The notes under the pieces are model-generated. The model searched no databases and had not been told where the DNA came from. It was given only the letters and a program-made list of their open reading frames with translations. From Mycolicibacterium sp. TUM20985 (GTDB taxonomy: Bacteria; Actinomycetota; Actinomycetes; Mycobacteriales; Mycobacteriaceae), in assembly GCF_030295745.1 (NCBI RefSeq), contig NZ_AP027291.1, positions 5,394,001 through 5,458,000 of the forward strand: a stretch of 64,000 nt of DNA, in the 5' to 3' direction. Within the stretch, counting starts at the first letter, position 1. Every line of letters starts with the position of its first letter. Shown in pieces: positions 25,993-33,803 of this stretch. The translations under genes were made by a program, and so were the position numbers.

Positions 25993-26074
25993 TCCCAGAT
26001 GGTGGACCACGCACCCAGGAGATTGCTTGAACGCGACTGTGACGTTGCTTGCCGCGATGTGCGGCTCACAGGAA

Positions 26075-27820
26075 TCAGTAGGGGAACTGCGGCTGCTGCT
26101 GGTAGGCCGGCGGTTGATATGGCTGGTACGGCGCGGGAGTCACCGGCACTTGGACCGGGATCGGCACGGGCACGAACGGGACGGTGATGTAGCTCGTCGT
26201 CATCGTCGGGGTGCTCGTGGTGGTGGTGGTCGTAGTGGTCGTAGGCGTCGTCGTGGTGGTAGTCGTCGTGGTCGTGGTGGTCGTGGTCGTGGTCGTGGTG
26301 GTCGTGGTCGTCGTGGGTTGGGTGGTCGTCGTCGTGGTGACGGGCGGCGCGACGGTGACAGTCTCGGTCGACGGCGGTGGCGGCGGCGGCGGTGCCTCGC
26401 TGGTGATGGTGACGACATTCTGCGGCGGCGCTTCGGTGGCCGGCGGGGGCTGCGGTGGGAGGCTCGTCGGCGGCGGCGCAGGTGGCGAAGTAGCGGTCAG
26501 GGGCGCCGGGCTCGGGGTGGGCCGAGATTCGTCGGTGGCACTGGTCAGTGCGACCGCGACACCGCCGACCGCGACCAGCGCGACCACGGCGGCGATCCCG
26601 AAGATCAACTGCGGCAAGCGTTGCCATGACCGCGGCTCATCGCCCTGTCGCGGGTGGTACTGCGCCACGACACGCGTGGTGCCGGAGTCGCCGTAGGGGT
26701 CGGCATACGGGTTCTCACCCGTGTACGGGGCGGGGTCTCCCAGCGTGTCGTCGTCCTGCGACCAGGCCAGCGCGCGGAACGTCGACGAGTCGGACGCGGC
26801 GGCCGTGATCAAGGACGCGGGTGCGACACCGGTCTGCGCGTCGGCATCCGCGCCATGGGCGGCGAAGAGGGCAGCACCGACGGCGGCGTCGAGGGCCGGG
26901 TGCGGCGTCATCACGACGGCGCCGCGGTCCTCCTCGGTCAGTCTCCTGGCGACCAGCGGAATGCGGGCACCACCGCCCACCGCGACCACCGCGGTGACGT
27001 CCGCGGCCGGAATCCTATTGCGCAGCAACGATTCATCCAGTTCGGCCAGCACCCCCGCCAACGGCGTCGCCATCAGCGTCTCCAGCTCGTCCCGCGTCAC
27101 GCGAACCGTGGTCTGATGTCCCGGCAGCTCGACGGGGACGTCGGCGACCGGCGACTCGGACAACTCCTCCTTGGCCCGCCGGCATTCTTCGCGGAGCCGG
27201 GTCAGCGACCCGACTGCGGTGGTACTCGCAGGGTCGACCTCGCGGGCGATGCCGTCGAGCACGTGGACCAGCAGGGCCGCGTCGATCTGGTCGCCGGAGA
27301 ACTCGGTCAGCCGGGTGGTCTCGATCGGCTCGAACGACGCCGAGGCGTCAGCGAGCGTCAGGCTGGTGCCACCACCGCCGAAGTCGAGCAGCGCCACGAC
27401 GCCGTTCCTAGGCAGCCCGGGGTTGACCGCCAGGGCGGTCAATGCCGCCACGGCATCGGACACCAGCCGTACCGGAACGCCGTTGGGTGCAAGACTCTGC
27501 GTGGAGCGCATGGCGTCGCGAAGCGACCGCAGGGTCGCGCCCGTCCAGTGGGCGGGGACGGCGACGGCGATCTGCGCGGACCCGTCGGCCACCATCGCGT
27601 CGGCCACCAGGGCGTCGAGCGCCTCGACCATCAGCACGTCGGCGCGGTACGAGCTGCCGTCGTCGGCGATCAACGGCACCGGGTCTCCGACCCGTTCGAC
27701 GAAGCCGCTAAGCACCTGACCGGCCCGGGGCAGCACCGATCGCCGCGTGACGGGTAGGTCGCCGACGCGGGCCGCGACCAGATTGGTCGTCCCGATCGAC
27801 AACCCCAGCGGGTCGCTCAT
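26075..27820 (-). CDS. Hsp70-like membrane protein with poly-Thr extracellular tail
   Basis: This 581-residue protein has an actin-like ATPase domain of Hsp70 type (about 1-350): LSIGTTN at the start, the phosphate-2 motif LLDFGGGGTS, and the adenosine motif VVAVGGGARIP. The peptide-binding domain of true Hsp70 is missing. A membrane helix follows (IFGIAAVVALVAVGGVAVAL), then a Pro/Thr-rich outer region with about 40 Thr in two runs and a Tyr/Pro/Gln-rich end. I start at 27820, with a TATCGT -10 box 9 nt upstream; the longer frame to 27940 lacks support. The function is unknown; it could be an ATP-dependent transmembrane sensor or scaffold. Confidence 0.75.
   Translation of the reverse strand: MSDPLGLSIGTTNLVAARVGDLPVTRRSVLPRAGQVLSGFVERVGDPVPLIADDGSSYRADVLMVEALDALVADAMVADGSAQIAVAVPAHWTGATLRSLRDAMRSTQSLAPNGVPVRLVSDAVAALTALAVNPGLPRNGVVALLDFGGGGTSLTLADASASFEPIETTRLTEFSGDQIDAALLVHVLDGIAREVDPASTTAVGSLTRLREECRRAKEELSESPVADVPVELPGHQTTVRVTRDELETLMATPLAGVLAELDESLLRNRIPAADVTAVVAVGGGARIPLVARRLTEEDRGAVVMTPHPALDAAVGAALFAAHGADADAQTGVAPASLITAAASDSSTFRALAWSQDDDTLGDPAPYTGENPYADPYGDSGTTRVVAQYHPRQGDEPRSWQRLPQLIFGIAAVVALVAVGGVAVALTSATDESRPTPSPAPLTATSPPAPPPTSLPPQPPPATEAPPQNVVTITSEAPPPPPPPSTETVTVAPPVTTTTTTQPTTTTTTTTTTTTTTTTTTTTTTTPTTTTTTTTTSTPTMTTSYITVPFVPVPIPVQVPVTPAPYQPYQPPAYQQQPQFPY
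26216..26342. repeat. Low-complexity poly-Thr coding repeat
   Basis: The plus strand is a run of GTGGTCGT-type triplets; the minus strand encodes long threonine runs in the Hsp70-like protein. Such tracts are prone to slippage, so length differences between strains or assemblies are likely. Confidence 0.75.
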
Positions 27821-27829
27821 GACGGGTCG

Positions 27830-27835
27830 ACGATA
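27830..27835 (-). promoter_or_regulatory. -10 box before the Hsp70-like gene
   Basis: TATCGT on the minus strand ends 9 nt before the ATG at 27820. This supports the shorter start and a leaderless or nearly leaderless mRNA. Confidence 0.4.
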
Positions 27836-28012
27836 GCCCGTCCCCGTGGGGATGCTCGCCAGACACTCCGCACGACGACCCGTGAACAGCGTTCTGGCAG
27901 CGGCGTTTTGGCTTTCATAGTCGACGCACAGCAAGGCCACGCCCTGACGAACCCGTCAATCGGACTCGGGGAAGGCCCGACGTCGTTGGCCCGGCTGTGC
28001 TGCAATGACGCC

Positions 28013-28471
28013 ATGGGTGACATCGAAGACATTCAGCGCATCAAGTACCGGTACCTGCGGGCCCTCGACACCAAGCACTGGGACGAGTTCGCCGACACGC
28101 TGACCGAGGACGTGATCGGCGACTATGGCGAATCGCTCGGCGAGGAGCACCACTTCACCGACCGCGCCACGCTGGTCGAGTTCATGCGCAACGCGATGCC
28201 CGCCGACGTCATCACCGAACACCGGGTCACGCATCCCGAGATCGACGTCGACGGTGATGAGGCGACGGCCACCTGGTATCTGCAGGACAAGGTCATCGTG
28301 CCCAAGTTCGACTTCATGTTGATCGGCGCGGGTTTCTATCACGACCGCTATCGCCGGACCGCCGACGGCTGGAAGATCAGCGTCACCGGCTATGACCGCA
28401 CCTACGACGCCTCGTTGTCGACCAAGGCGCTCGACTTCAAGGTGAAGGCGGGCCGCGCCATCCAGCTCTGA
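28013..28471 (+). CDS. NTF2-like/SnoaL-fold protein
   Basis: This 152-residue protein has the cone-shaped NTF2 fold pattern of the SnoaL_4 group: IKYRYLRALDTKHWDEFADTL in the first helix pair, then DRATLVEFMR, HRVTHPEIDVDGDEATATWYLQD and DRYRRTADGWKIS. Relatives include ring hydroxylase small subunits, dehydratases and many proteins with no known reaction. No other catabolic gene is beside it. The ATG at 28013 is preferred over a start 105 bases upstream that would add a non-conserved tail. Confidence 0.82.
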   Translation: MGDIEDIQRIKYRYLRALDTKHWDEFADTLTEDVIGDYGESLGEEHHFTDRATLVEFMRNAMPADVITEHRVTHPEIDVDGDEATATWYLQDKVIVPKFDFMLIGAGFYHDRYRRTADGWKISVTGYDRTYDASLSTKALDFKVKAGRAIQL

Positions 28472-28482
28472 CGCGAGCCGAT

Positions 28483-29136
28483 CTACTTGGAGACCGCGAT
28501 CAAGGCGCCGGGGCGCAGCCACTCGATGATGCCGACCAGGGTGTCGTCGTCGATGCTCACGCACCCGGCCGTGGGGCCGCCGCCGGAGGAGTGCAGGAAG
28601 AACGCGCCGCCGTTGCCGGGCACCCGTTGCTTGTTGACCCCCATCACCACCGCATGCTCGTACTGCGGGATCTGGAGATTCTCGGTGCCACTCCTGGGGT
28701 TCGTGTCGAACGGGCACTGCGCCTTCTTGCAGACCTGCATCGTGTTGTAGGTCGCGCTCTTCATGTCACCGTCCCACCAGTGGTCGGGACCGACCTGGAC
28801 GTACGGCAGCCCGCCGCCGGGCTTGGGGGCCGTGCCGAAGGCGAAGTCGAGCGTGAACACACCCATCGGCGTCAGCATCTGGCCGTCGTGCGTCTCCGGA
28901 GCCATCCCCGCCGATCCCACGTGGGCGGGGATGCCGGCGGCGATCGCCTGCCAGCCGGCCGCCGTCCGCTCGTACACGTCGACCTTGGCCTTCGAATCGC
29001 CTACGCCGACAACCGAAATGACTTGAGTCGCCGCACCGACGCTCGGCGCGAACCACGGCATCAGCTCGGCGCGGGCCACCGGCGTCAGGGCCAGCCCGAC
29101 GACCACCGCGCACAGCGAGATCAGCAGTCGGCGCAC
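28483..29136 (-). CDS. Exported L,D-transpeptidase-like protein (YkuD)
   Basis: This 217-residue protein has a signal peptide (RRLLISLCAVVVGLALTPVARA) and an ErfK/YbiS/YkuD-type domain. TPMGVF is the usual early motif, and the catalytic segment is HSSGGGPTAGCVSI with the nucleophile Cys. The family cross-links peptidoglycan through meso-diaminopimelate residues, or hydrolyses or decorates it. The lack of an Ig-like domain separates it from the main mycobacterial Ldt enzymes, so its substrate is unclear. The GTG at 29136 gives a normal signal peptide; the longer frame does not. It is divergent from the PAP2-kinase fusion. Confidence 0.8.
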   Translation of the reverse strand: MRRLLISLCAVVVGLALTPVARAELMPWFAPSVGAATQVISVVGVGDSKAKVDVYERTAAGWQAIAAGIPAHVGSAGMAPETHDGQMLTPMGVFTLDFAFGTAPKPGGGLPYVQVGPDHWWDGDMKSATYNTMQVCKKAQCPFDTNPRSGTENLQIPQYEHAVVMGVNKQRVPGNGGAFFLHSSGGGPTAGCVSIDDDTLVGIIEWLRPGALIAVSK

Positions 29137-29239
29137 GGCTTCAAGGTCAACACAACCGCTCTTCGACGTCAAGTAAAGGTTTAGCAACGATCCTCGGAGC
29201 AAGAGATGAGTTGTGCCCAAGGCCCTTTCACGCGGCCGC

Positions 29240-29245
29240 TAGGTT
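29240..29245 (+). promoter_or_regulatory. -10 box of leaderless promoter
   Basis: TAGGTT ends 7 nt before the ATG at 29253 and fixes that start. Confidence 0.5.
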
Positions 29246-29252
29246 GGACGTC

Positions 29253-30749
29253 ATGCAGTTACAGGGAAGAAGATTGTTCCAGTATCGCGGCTTTCGCCAG
29301 ATCGGCGAAGGCCTGGGCACGCTGGACCGTGAGGTGTTCGAGGCCATCGCGGAGTCCCCCAGCCCCCTGCTGGACGGGTTCATGCCCAAGGTCACCGCGG
29401 CCGCCGATCACTCGAAGCTATGGTTCGCGATCGCGGCCGCACTGATGGCCACCAAGCACCCGTCGGTGCAGCGCGGCGCTGGGCGGGGGCTCGCCTCCCT
29501 TGCCGTGACGAGCGTGGTGGCGAACCAGGTGGCCAAGCGGGTGTGGAAGCGCGCGCGTCCGGAATGGGCTTCGGTCCCGGTGCTGCGGCGGTCCCGCCGG
29601 ATGCCGACCTCCAACTCCCTGCCGTCGGGCCATTCCGCCAGCGCGGCGGCGTTCGCCGTCGGCGTCGGTCTGGAGAGCGCACCCGTCGGGCTGGGGCTGG
29701 CCCTGCTCGCCGGCATGGTCGGGGTCTCCCGTGTCGCCACCGGTGCGCACTATCCCGGTGACGTGCTGGCGGGATTCGGTCTCGGCGCCGCGATCGCCGT
29801 GGCGGGTGCCCGGATCGTGCCGCCGATCGTCGAGGCGCGCATACCGGTCGCTGATCCGCTGCGCATCCCCACGCTCCGACGCCCAGACGGCGCCGGCGTG
29901 GTCCTCGTCATCAACCCCGCGTCGGGCAGCGGTACCGGGGCACGGGTCATGGACGAGGCCCGCGACGCGCTGCCCGCCATGGAGATCGTCGAGCTCGCGG
30001 AGGATGACGTCGTCGAAGAGGTGCTCCGATCGGCGGCCGAGCGCGCCGAGGTCCTCGCCGTCGGCGGCGGCGACGGCACGGTGGCCTGCGCGGCCGCTGC
30101 GGCTCTGGCGTCCGACCGGCCCCTGGCCGTCTTCCCCGGTGGGACGTTCAACCACTTCGCCAAGGACATCGGCTGCGACACGGTGACCAAGACCGTCGAG
30201 GCGATCCGGGACGGCAGCGTCGCCTCCGTCGACGTGCTGAAGCTCAACGAGATCGGGACCGTGATCAACACCGCGAGCATCGGCGCCTATCCGACGTTCG
30301 TGCAGAAGCGGGAGAAGCTCGAGCACCGGATCGGCAAGCCGCTGGCCGGGGTGTACGCGATGTTCTACACGCTGCGACACGGGGTGCCGGTCCGCATCAA
30401 GTACGACAACAAGGTGGTGAGGACGTCGCTGTTCTTCCTCGGCAACTCCTCCTACCTCCCATCGGGCTTCGCACCCGCCCGACGACTTCGGATGGACGAC
30501 GGTCTGATGGACGTCCGCATCCTGGAGACCGAGAAACGGTTCAGCACACTCCGCATCCTCACCGCGCTCGTGCTCGGCCGGCTCGTTCGCAGCCCGCTGT
30601 ACCACGAACTACGGGTGCCGGAGTTCACCTTCCGCGCGGTCGACGGCCCGACACTGCTCGCCCACGATGGGGAGCTCGCCGACGAGATCGAGGAGGCGAC
30701 CTTCATCGTCCGGTATCGAGCGTTGCCGGTGTTTCGTCCGCTGCCGTGA
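29253..30749 (+). CDS. Fusion of PAP2 phosphatase and diacylglycerol/sphingosine-kinase-like domain
   Basis: This 498-residue protein has an N-terminal PAP2 lipid phosphatase (about 1-190) with KRVWKRARP, PSGHSAS and SRVATGAHYPGD, and a C-terminal lipid kinase of DAGK type (about 205-498) with VINPASGSGTG, the nucleotide motif VGGGDGT and GGTFNHFAKD. One half removes a phosphate from a lipid and the other adds one, so the fusion may recycle or remodel a polyprenyl, phosphatidate or phosphoinositol-type lipid. The ATG follows a -10 box by 7 nt. The end overlaps the convergent PAP2 gene by 47 bp. Confidence 0.87.
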   Translation: MQLQGRRLFQYRGFRQIGEGLGTLDREVFEAIAESPSPLLDGFMPKVTAAADHSKLWFAIAAALMATKHPSVQRGAGRGLASLAVTSVVANQVAKRVWKRARPEWASVPVLRRSRRMPTSNSLPSGHSASAAAFAVGVGLESAPVGLGLALLAGMVGVSRVATGAHYPGDVLAGFGLGAAIAVAGARIVPPIVEARIPVADPLRIPTLRRPDGAGVVLVINPASGSGTGARVMDEARDALPAMEIVELAEDDVVEEVLRSAAERAEVLAVGGGDGTVACAAAAALASDRPLAVFPGGTFNHFAKDIGCDTVTKTVEAIRDGSVASVDVLKLNEIGTVINTASIGAYPTFVQKREKLEHRIGKPLAGVYAMFYTLRHGVPVRIKYDNKVVRTSLFFLGNSSYLPSGFAPARRLRMDDGLMDVRILETEKRFSTLRILTALVLGRLVRSPLYHELRVPEFTFRAVDGPTLLAHDGELADEIEEATFIVRYRALPVFRPLP

Positions 30750-31377
30750 CGCGTCGGGCCCGCAGGATCGGCAGGCACGCCACCAGGTAGAGATACCCGA
30801 GGGCCCACCCCGCGATGACGTCGGACAGGTGATGGACGTTGAGCGCGATGCGCCCGACCCCGACCAGCACGATGACGACGACGCCGGCTGCGACTGCCCA
30901 TCGTCGGTACTCGCGGCGGACGTGCGGCAGGAGGACCACCGCCAGGGCGGGCACGGCGACCATCGTGCCGACCGCGTGACCGGAGGGAAACGACGTGGAC
31001 AGCGCGTCGACCATGGCGGTGTCCGGCCGGGGCCGGTCGGCGAGGCGTTTCGCCACTTCAGTGAGCACCGCCGACAACTCGACGCTGACGATCAGGAAAA
31101 TCGCGGTGCGGACCTGGCGGGTGGCGAACGCGTAGAAGATCAGTCCCGCGGTCACGATACGCAACGTCACCGGGGAGAACACCGTGCACCACACGTCCCA
31201 GAACGTCACCCAGCCGTGGTGCTCGAGTCCCATGCGGTGGCCCACGTCGAGCGTCGCGGTGTCCGCGGCGGCAAGCCAGCCCCACCCCCTGGCCCACCCC
31301 ACCCACATGGTGGCGTAGACGAGGCAGCACAGGGCTGCGAGCCACCATAGCTTCGTCGAGAAGCCGCATCGCCTCAT
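30703..31377 (-). CDS. PAP2-superfamily membrane phosphatase
   Basis: This 224-residue protein has about six membrane helices and the three PAP2 motifs: KRLADRPRP, PSGH and RIALNVHHLSD. It should dephosphorylate a lipid phosphate such as undecaprenyl or decaprenyl pyrophosphate or phosphatidate. AAGGTG lies 6 nt before the ATG at 31377; a GTG further upstream adds 19 polar residues. Its 3' end overlaps the PAP2-kinase fusion tail to tail. Confidence 0.85.
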   Translation of the reverse strand: MRRCGFSTKLWWLAALCCLVYATMWVGWARGWGWLAAADTATLDVGHRMGLEHHGWVTFWDVWCTVFSPVTLRIVTAGLIFYAFATRQVRTAIFLIVSVELSAVLTEVAKRLADRPRPDTAMVDALSTSFPSGHAVGTMVAVPALAVVLLPHVRREYRRWAVAAGVVVIVLVGVGRIALNVHHLSDVIAGWALGYLYLVACLPILRARRVTAADETPATLDTGR

Positions 31378-31516
31378 CTGTAACACCTTGCCCGACCGTA
31401 ACGAAGAGATCAGTAGCGCCCGCGCTGCCGTCACAACCCCGACTCTTGACGGCAGTGCGGGCCATTTTCGAATTTGGTGGGAACACCGCCGTGACGTGGC
31501 GGAAACAACCCCGTCC

Positions 31517-31522
31517 TAGGTT
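31517..31522 (+). promoter_or_regulatory. -10 box of leaderless promoter of the NCS1 permease
   Basis: TAGGTT ends 8 nt before the ATG at 31531. This rules out the in-frame TTG at 31522, which would lie inside the promoter. Confidence 0.5.
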
Positions 31523-31530
31523 TGCCAACC

Positions 31531-33201
31531 ATGACTCAAGAGCTCAGCAAGGAGCCTGACGCCCCGGGCGGGGCCGACCTCGACGCAGGTCTGGACCAGA
31601 TGACCGCCACCAAGGAGACCTTGGAGGACTACACGCTGCGCTTCGCTCCGCGGAGCTATCGCAAGTGGTCGACGCGGGTGGTGGGCATCTCGGCGCTGGG
31701 CGGTATCGCCTACCTCGCCGACTTTGCCATCGGCGCCAACATCGGCATCGCCTACGGAACGACCAACGCGCTGTGTGGCATCCTCATCTTCGCCGTCGTG
31801 GTGATGCTGACCGGTTTCCCGGTCGCCTACTACTCGGCGCGCTACAACATCGACCTCGACCTGGTCACCCGCGGTAGCGGCTTTGGCTACTACGGCTCAG
31901 TGGTCACCAACGTCATCTTCGCAACGTTCACCTTCATCTTCTTCGCGCTAGAGGGTTCGATCATGGCCCAGGGTCTGCAACTGGGCCTCGGCATTCCGCT
32001 GTGGCTCGGTTACGCCGCCTCGACGCTGATCATCTTCCCGCTCGTCATCTACGGCATGAAGGTGCTCTCGACGCTGCAGGTGTGGACGACGCCGCTGTGG
32101 CTGATCCTGATGGTCGCGCCGTTCGTATACCTGGTCGTCAGCCACCCGGAATCGGTCGGTCAGTTCTTCGCCTACCAGGGCGAGGACGGCGTGCAGGGCT
32201 TCGACCTCGGCTCGACGCTGCTGGCCGCGGGCGTGTGCCTGTCGCTCATCGCGCAGATCGCCGAGCAGAACGACTACTTGCGCTTCATGCCCCCGAAGAC
32301 CCCGGAGAACAAGCGCAGCTGGTGGACCTGGATGTTCCTGGCCGGCCCCGGCTGGGTCATCTTCGGCGCGATCAAGCAGATCGTCGGCCTGTTCCTCGCG
32401 GTATACCTGATCGCCAACGTGGCGGACAGCGCGGGCATCGCCAATCAGCCGGTCCACCAGTTCCTGGAGATCTACCAGAACTTCCTACCGCCGTGGCTGG
32501 CCATGACGCTGGCCGTGGTGCTGGTGGTCATCAGCCAGGTCAAGATCAACGTGACCAACGCCTACTCCGGCTCGCTGGCATGGACCAACTCGTTCACCCG
32601 TGTCACGAAGACCTATCCCGGCCGCCTGGTGTTCCTGGGCTTCAACCTGCTGATCGCGTTGGTGCTGATGGAAGCCAACATGTTCGACTTCCTCAACACG
32701 ATCCTCGGCTTCTACGCCAACTGCGGTATGGCCTGGGTCGTGGTGGTGGCCTCCGACATCGTCTTCAACAAGTACCTGTTGAAGCTGTCGCCGATGCAGC
32801 CGGAGTTCCGTCGCGGCATGCTGTACTCCTTCAACCCGGTCGGTTTCGGTTCCATGCTGATCGCGGCCGGGCTGTCGGTGATCGCGTTCTTCGGAGGTCT
32901 CGGCGAGGCCATCCGGCCGTACTCGCCGCTGGTGGCCATCGGTCTGGGACTGGTGCTTCCGCCCATCATCGCGATCGCGACCAAGGGCAAGTACTACCTC
33001 CGTCGCACCGATGACGGCATCGATCTGCCGATGCTCGACGAGTACGGCAACCCGTCCGACGCCCACCTGAAATGCCATGTCTGCCATCACGACTACGAAC
33101 GGCCGGACATGATCGCGTCAGCGGACGCGAAGGGGTACATCTGCTCGCTGTGCCTGTCGACGGACAAGACCGGTGAGAAGGTGCTGCCCGCTCAGACGTG
33201 A
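31531..33201 (+). CDS. NCS1-family purine/cytosine permease with zinc-ribbon-like C-terminus
   Basis: This 556-residue transporter has about 12 helices in the NCS1 (nucleobase:cation symporter-1) pattern, with an N-terminal motif FAPRSYRKWS and KVLSTLQVWTTPLWL. Members import purines, cytosine, allantoin or hydantoins. After the last helix a soluble tail of about 60 residues carries CHVC and, 19 residues later, CSLC. This C-X2-C-X19-C-X2-C pattern is that of a zinc ribbon or rubredoxin-like knuckle and is not part of the transporter fold. Translation is probably leaderless. No catabolic gene neighbours it to name the substrate. Confidence 0.85.
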   Translation: MTQELSKEPDAPGGADLDAGLDQMTATKETLEDYTLRFAPRSYRKWSTRVVGISALGGIAYLADFAIGANIGIAYGTTNALCGILIFAVVVMLTGFPVAYYSARYNIDLDLVTRGSGFGYYGSVVTNVIFATFTFIFFALEGSIMAQGLQLGLGIPLWLGYAASTLIIFPLVIYGMKVLSTLQVWTTPLWLILMVAPFVYLVVSHPESVGQFFAYQGEDGVQGFDLGSTLLAAGVCLSLIAQIAEQNDYLRFMPPKTPENKRSWWTWMFLAGPGWVIFGAIKQIVGLFLAVYLIANVADSAGIANQPVHQFLEIYQNFLPPWLAMTLAVVLVVISQVKINVTNAYSGSLAWTNSFTRVTKTYPGRLVFLGFNLLIALVLMEANMFDFLNTILGFYANCGMAWVVVVASDIVFNKYLLKLSPMQPEFRRGMLYSFNPVGFGSMLIAAGLSVIAFFGGLGEAIRPYSPLVAIGLGLVLPPIIAIATKGKYYLRRTDDGIDLPMLDEYGNPSDAHLKCHVCHHDYERPDMIASADAKGYICSLCLSTDKTGEKVLPAQT

Positions 33202-33249
33202 GGCGAGACCGGTCATGCGTCGCGCGGCTCGCTCGTACCGGACGAGTGC

Positions 33250-33645
33250 CTAGCCGACGTCCCCGTCGACGTAAAGCCAACGGCCCCTGCGACGTTCGAA
33301 GCGGCTGCGCTCGTGCATGGCTTCCGGACGGCCGCCGGCTTCGAAGCGAGCCGTGAACACCACCACCCCGGTCTCATCCCCGACGCCACCGCCGCCGGTC
33401 GCGGTCACCTCGAGCGAGGTCCAGACGACGTCGGGGTCGACGGTGACGTGGGCGGGCCGGGTTCTGGGATGCCAGGTACGAAACAGGTAGTCGGCGTCAC
33501 TGGTCGCGTAGGCGGCGTACCTCGAGCGCATCAGCGTCTCGGCCGTGTCGGCCTGCCGCTCGCCATGATGCAGCGGCTGACAACACGCCTCGTACGCGGA
33601 ACCGCTGCCGCAGGGACACGGCCGGCCGAACGTTTCGCTCACCAC
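33250..33645 (-). CDS. YchJ-family protein with SEC-C zinc motif
   Basis: This 131-residue protein begins with the SEC-C metal site GRPCPCGSGSAYEACC, followed by an NTF2-like domain (LMRSRYAAYATSDADYLFRTWHP, then FEAGGRP and HERSRFERR). This is the UPF0225/YchJ architecture. No defined reaction is known to me. It is convergent with the permease and stands alone. Confidence 0.88.
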   Translation of the reverse strand: MVSETFGRPCPCGSGSAYEACCQPLHHGERQADTAETLMRSRYAAYATSDADYLFRTWHPRTRPAHVTVDPDVVWTSLEVTATGGGGVGDETGVVVFTARFEAGGRPEAMHERSRFERRRGRWLYVDGDVG

Positions 33646-33691
33646 TAGCAGCCTGCCATCCCGCTACCAGCCACGGCGGTGGTGCGCAGGA

Positions 33692-33720
33692 TTCATCCAC
33701 AGGTGCACGGGTTGTCCACA
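33692..33720 (+). promoter_or_regulatory. Two DnaA-box-like sequences upstream of the SOS-controlled gene
   Basis: TTCATCCACA (33692-33701) and TTGTCCACA (33712-33720) lie 20 bp apart. The second matches the mycobacterial DnaA box exactly, the first closely. They may mark DnaA control or be chance. Confidence 0.3.
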
Positions 33721-33784
33721 GCACGTAAACCCCTGCGCCACTTGAGTTTCACTGGTCACATCGGCGGGGTGTTCTGTCGGTGGT

Positions 33785-33800
33785 TCGAACTAGTGTTCGA
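33785..33800. promoter_or_regulatory. Perfect LexA (SOS) box covering the -10 of the HNH gene
   Basis: TCGAAC-TAGT-GTTCGA is an exact match to the mycobacterial SOS box. The -10 hexamer TAGTGT (33791-33796) lies inside it, 7 nt before the ATG at 33804. Bound LexA would therefore block a leaderless promoter directly. Confidence 0.85.
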
Positions 33801-33803
33801 GTC

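Noticed and set aside
26200..26700. Plus-strand frame of poly-valine
   Set aside because: It is the reverse of the poly-Thr tract of the Hsp70-like gene.
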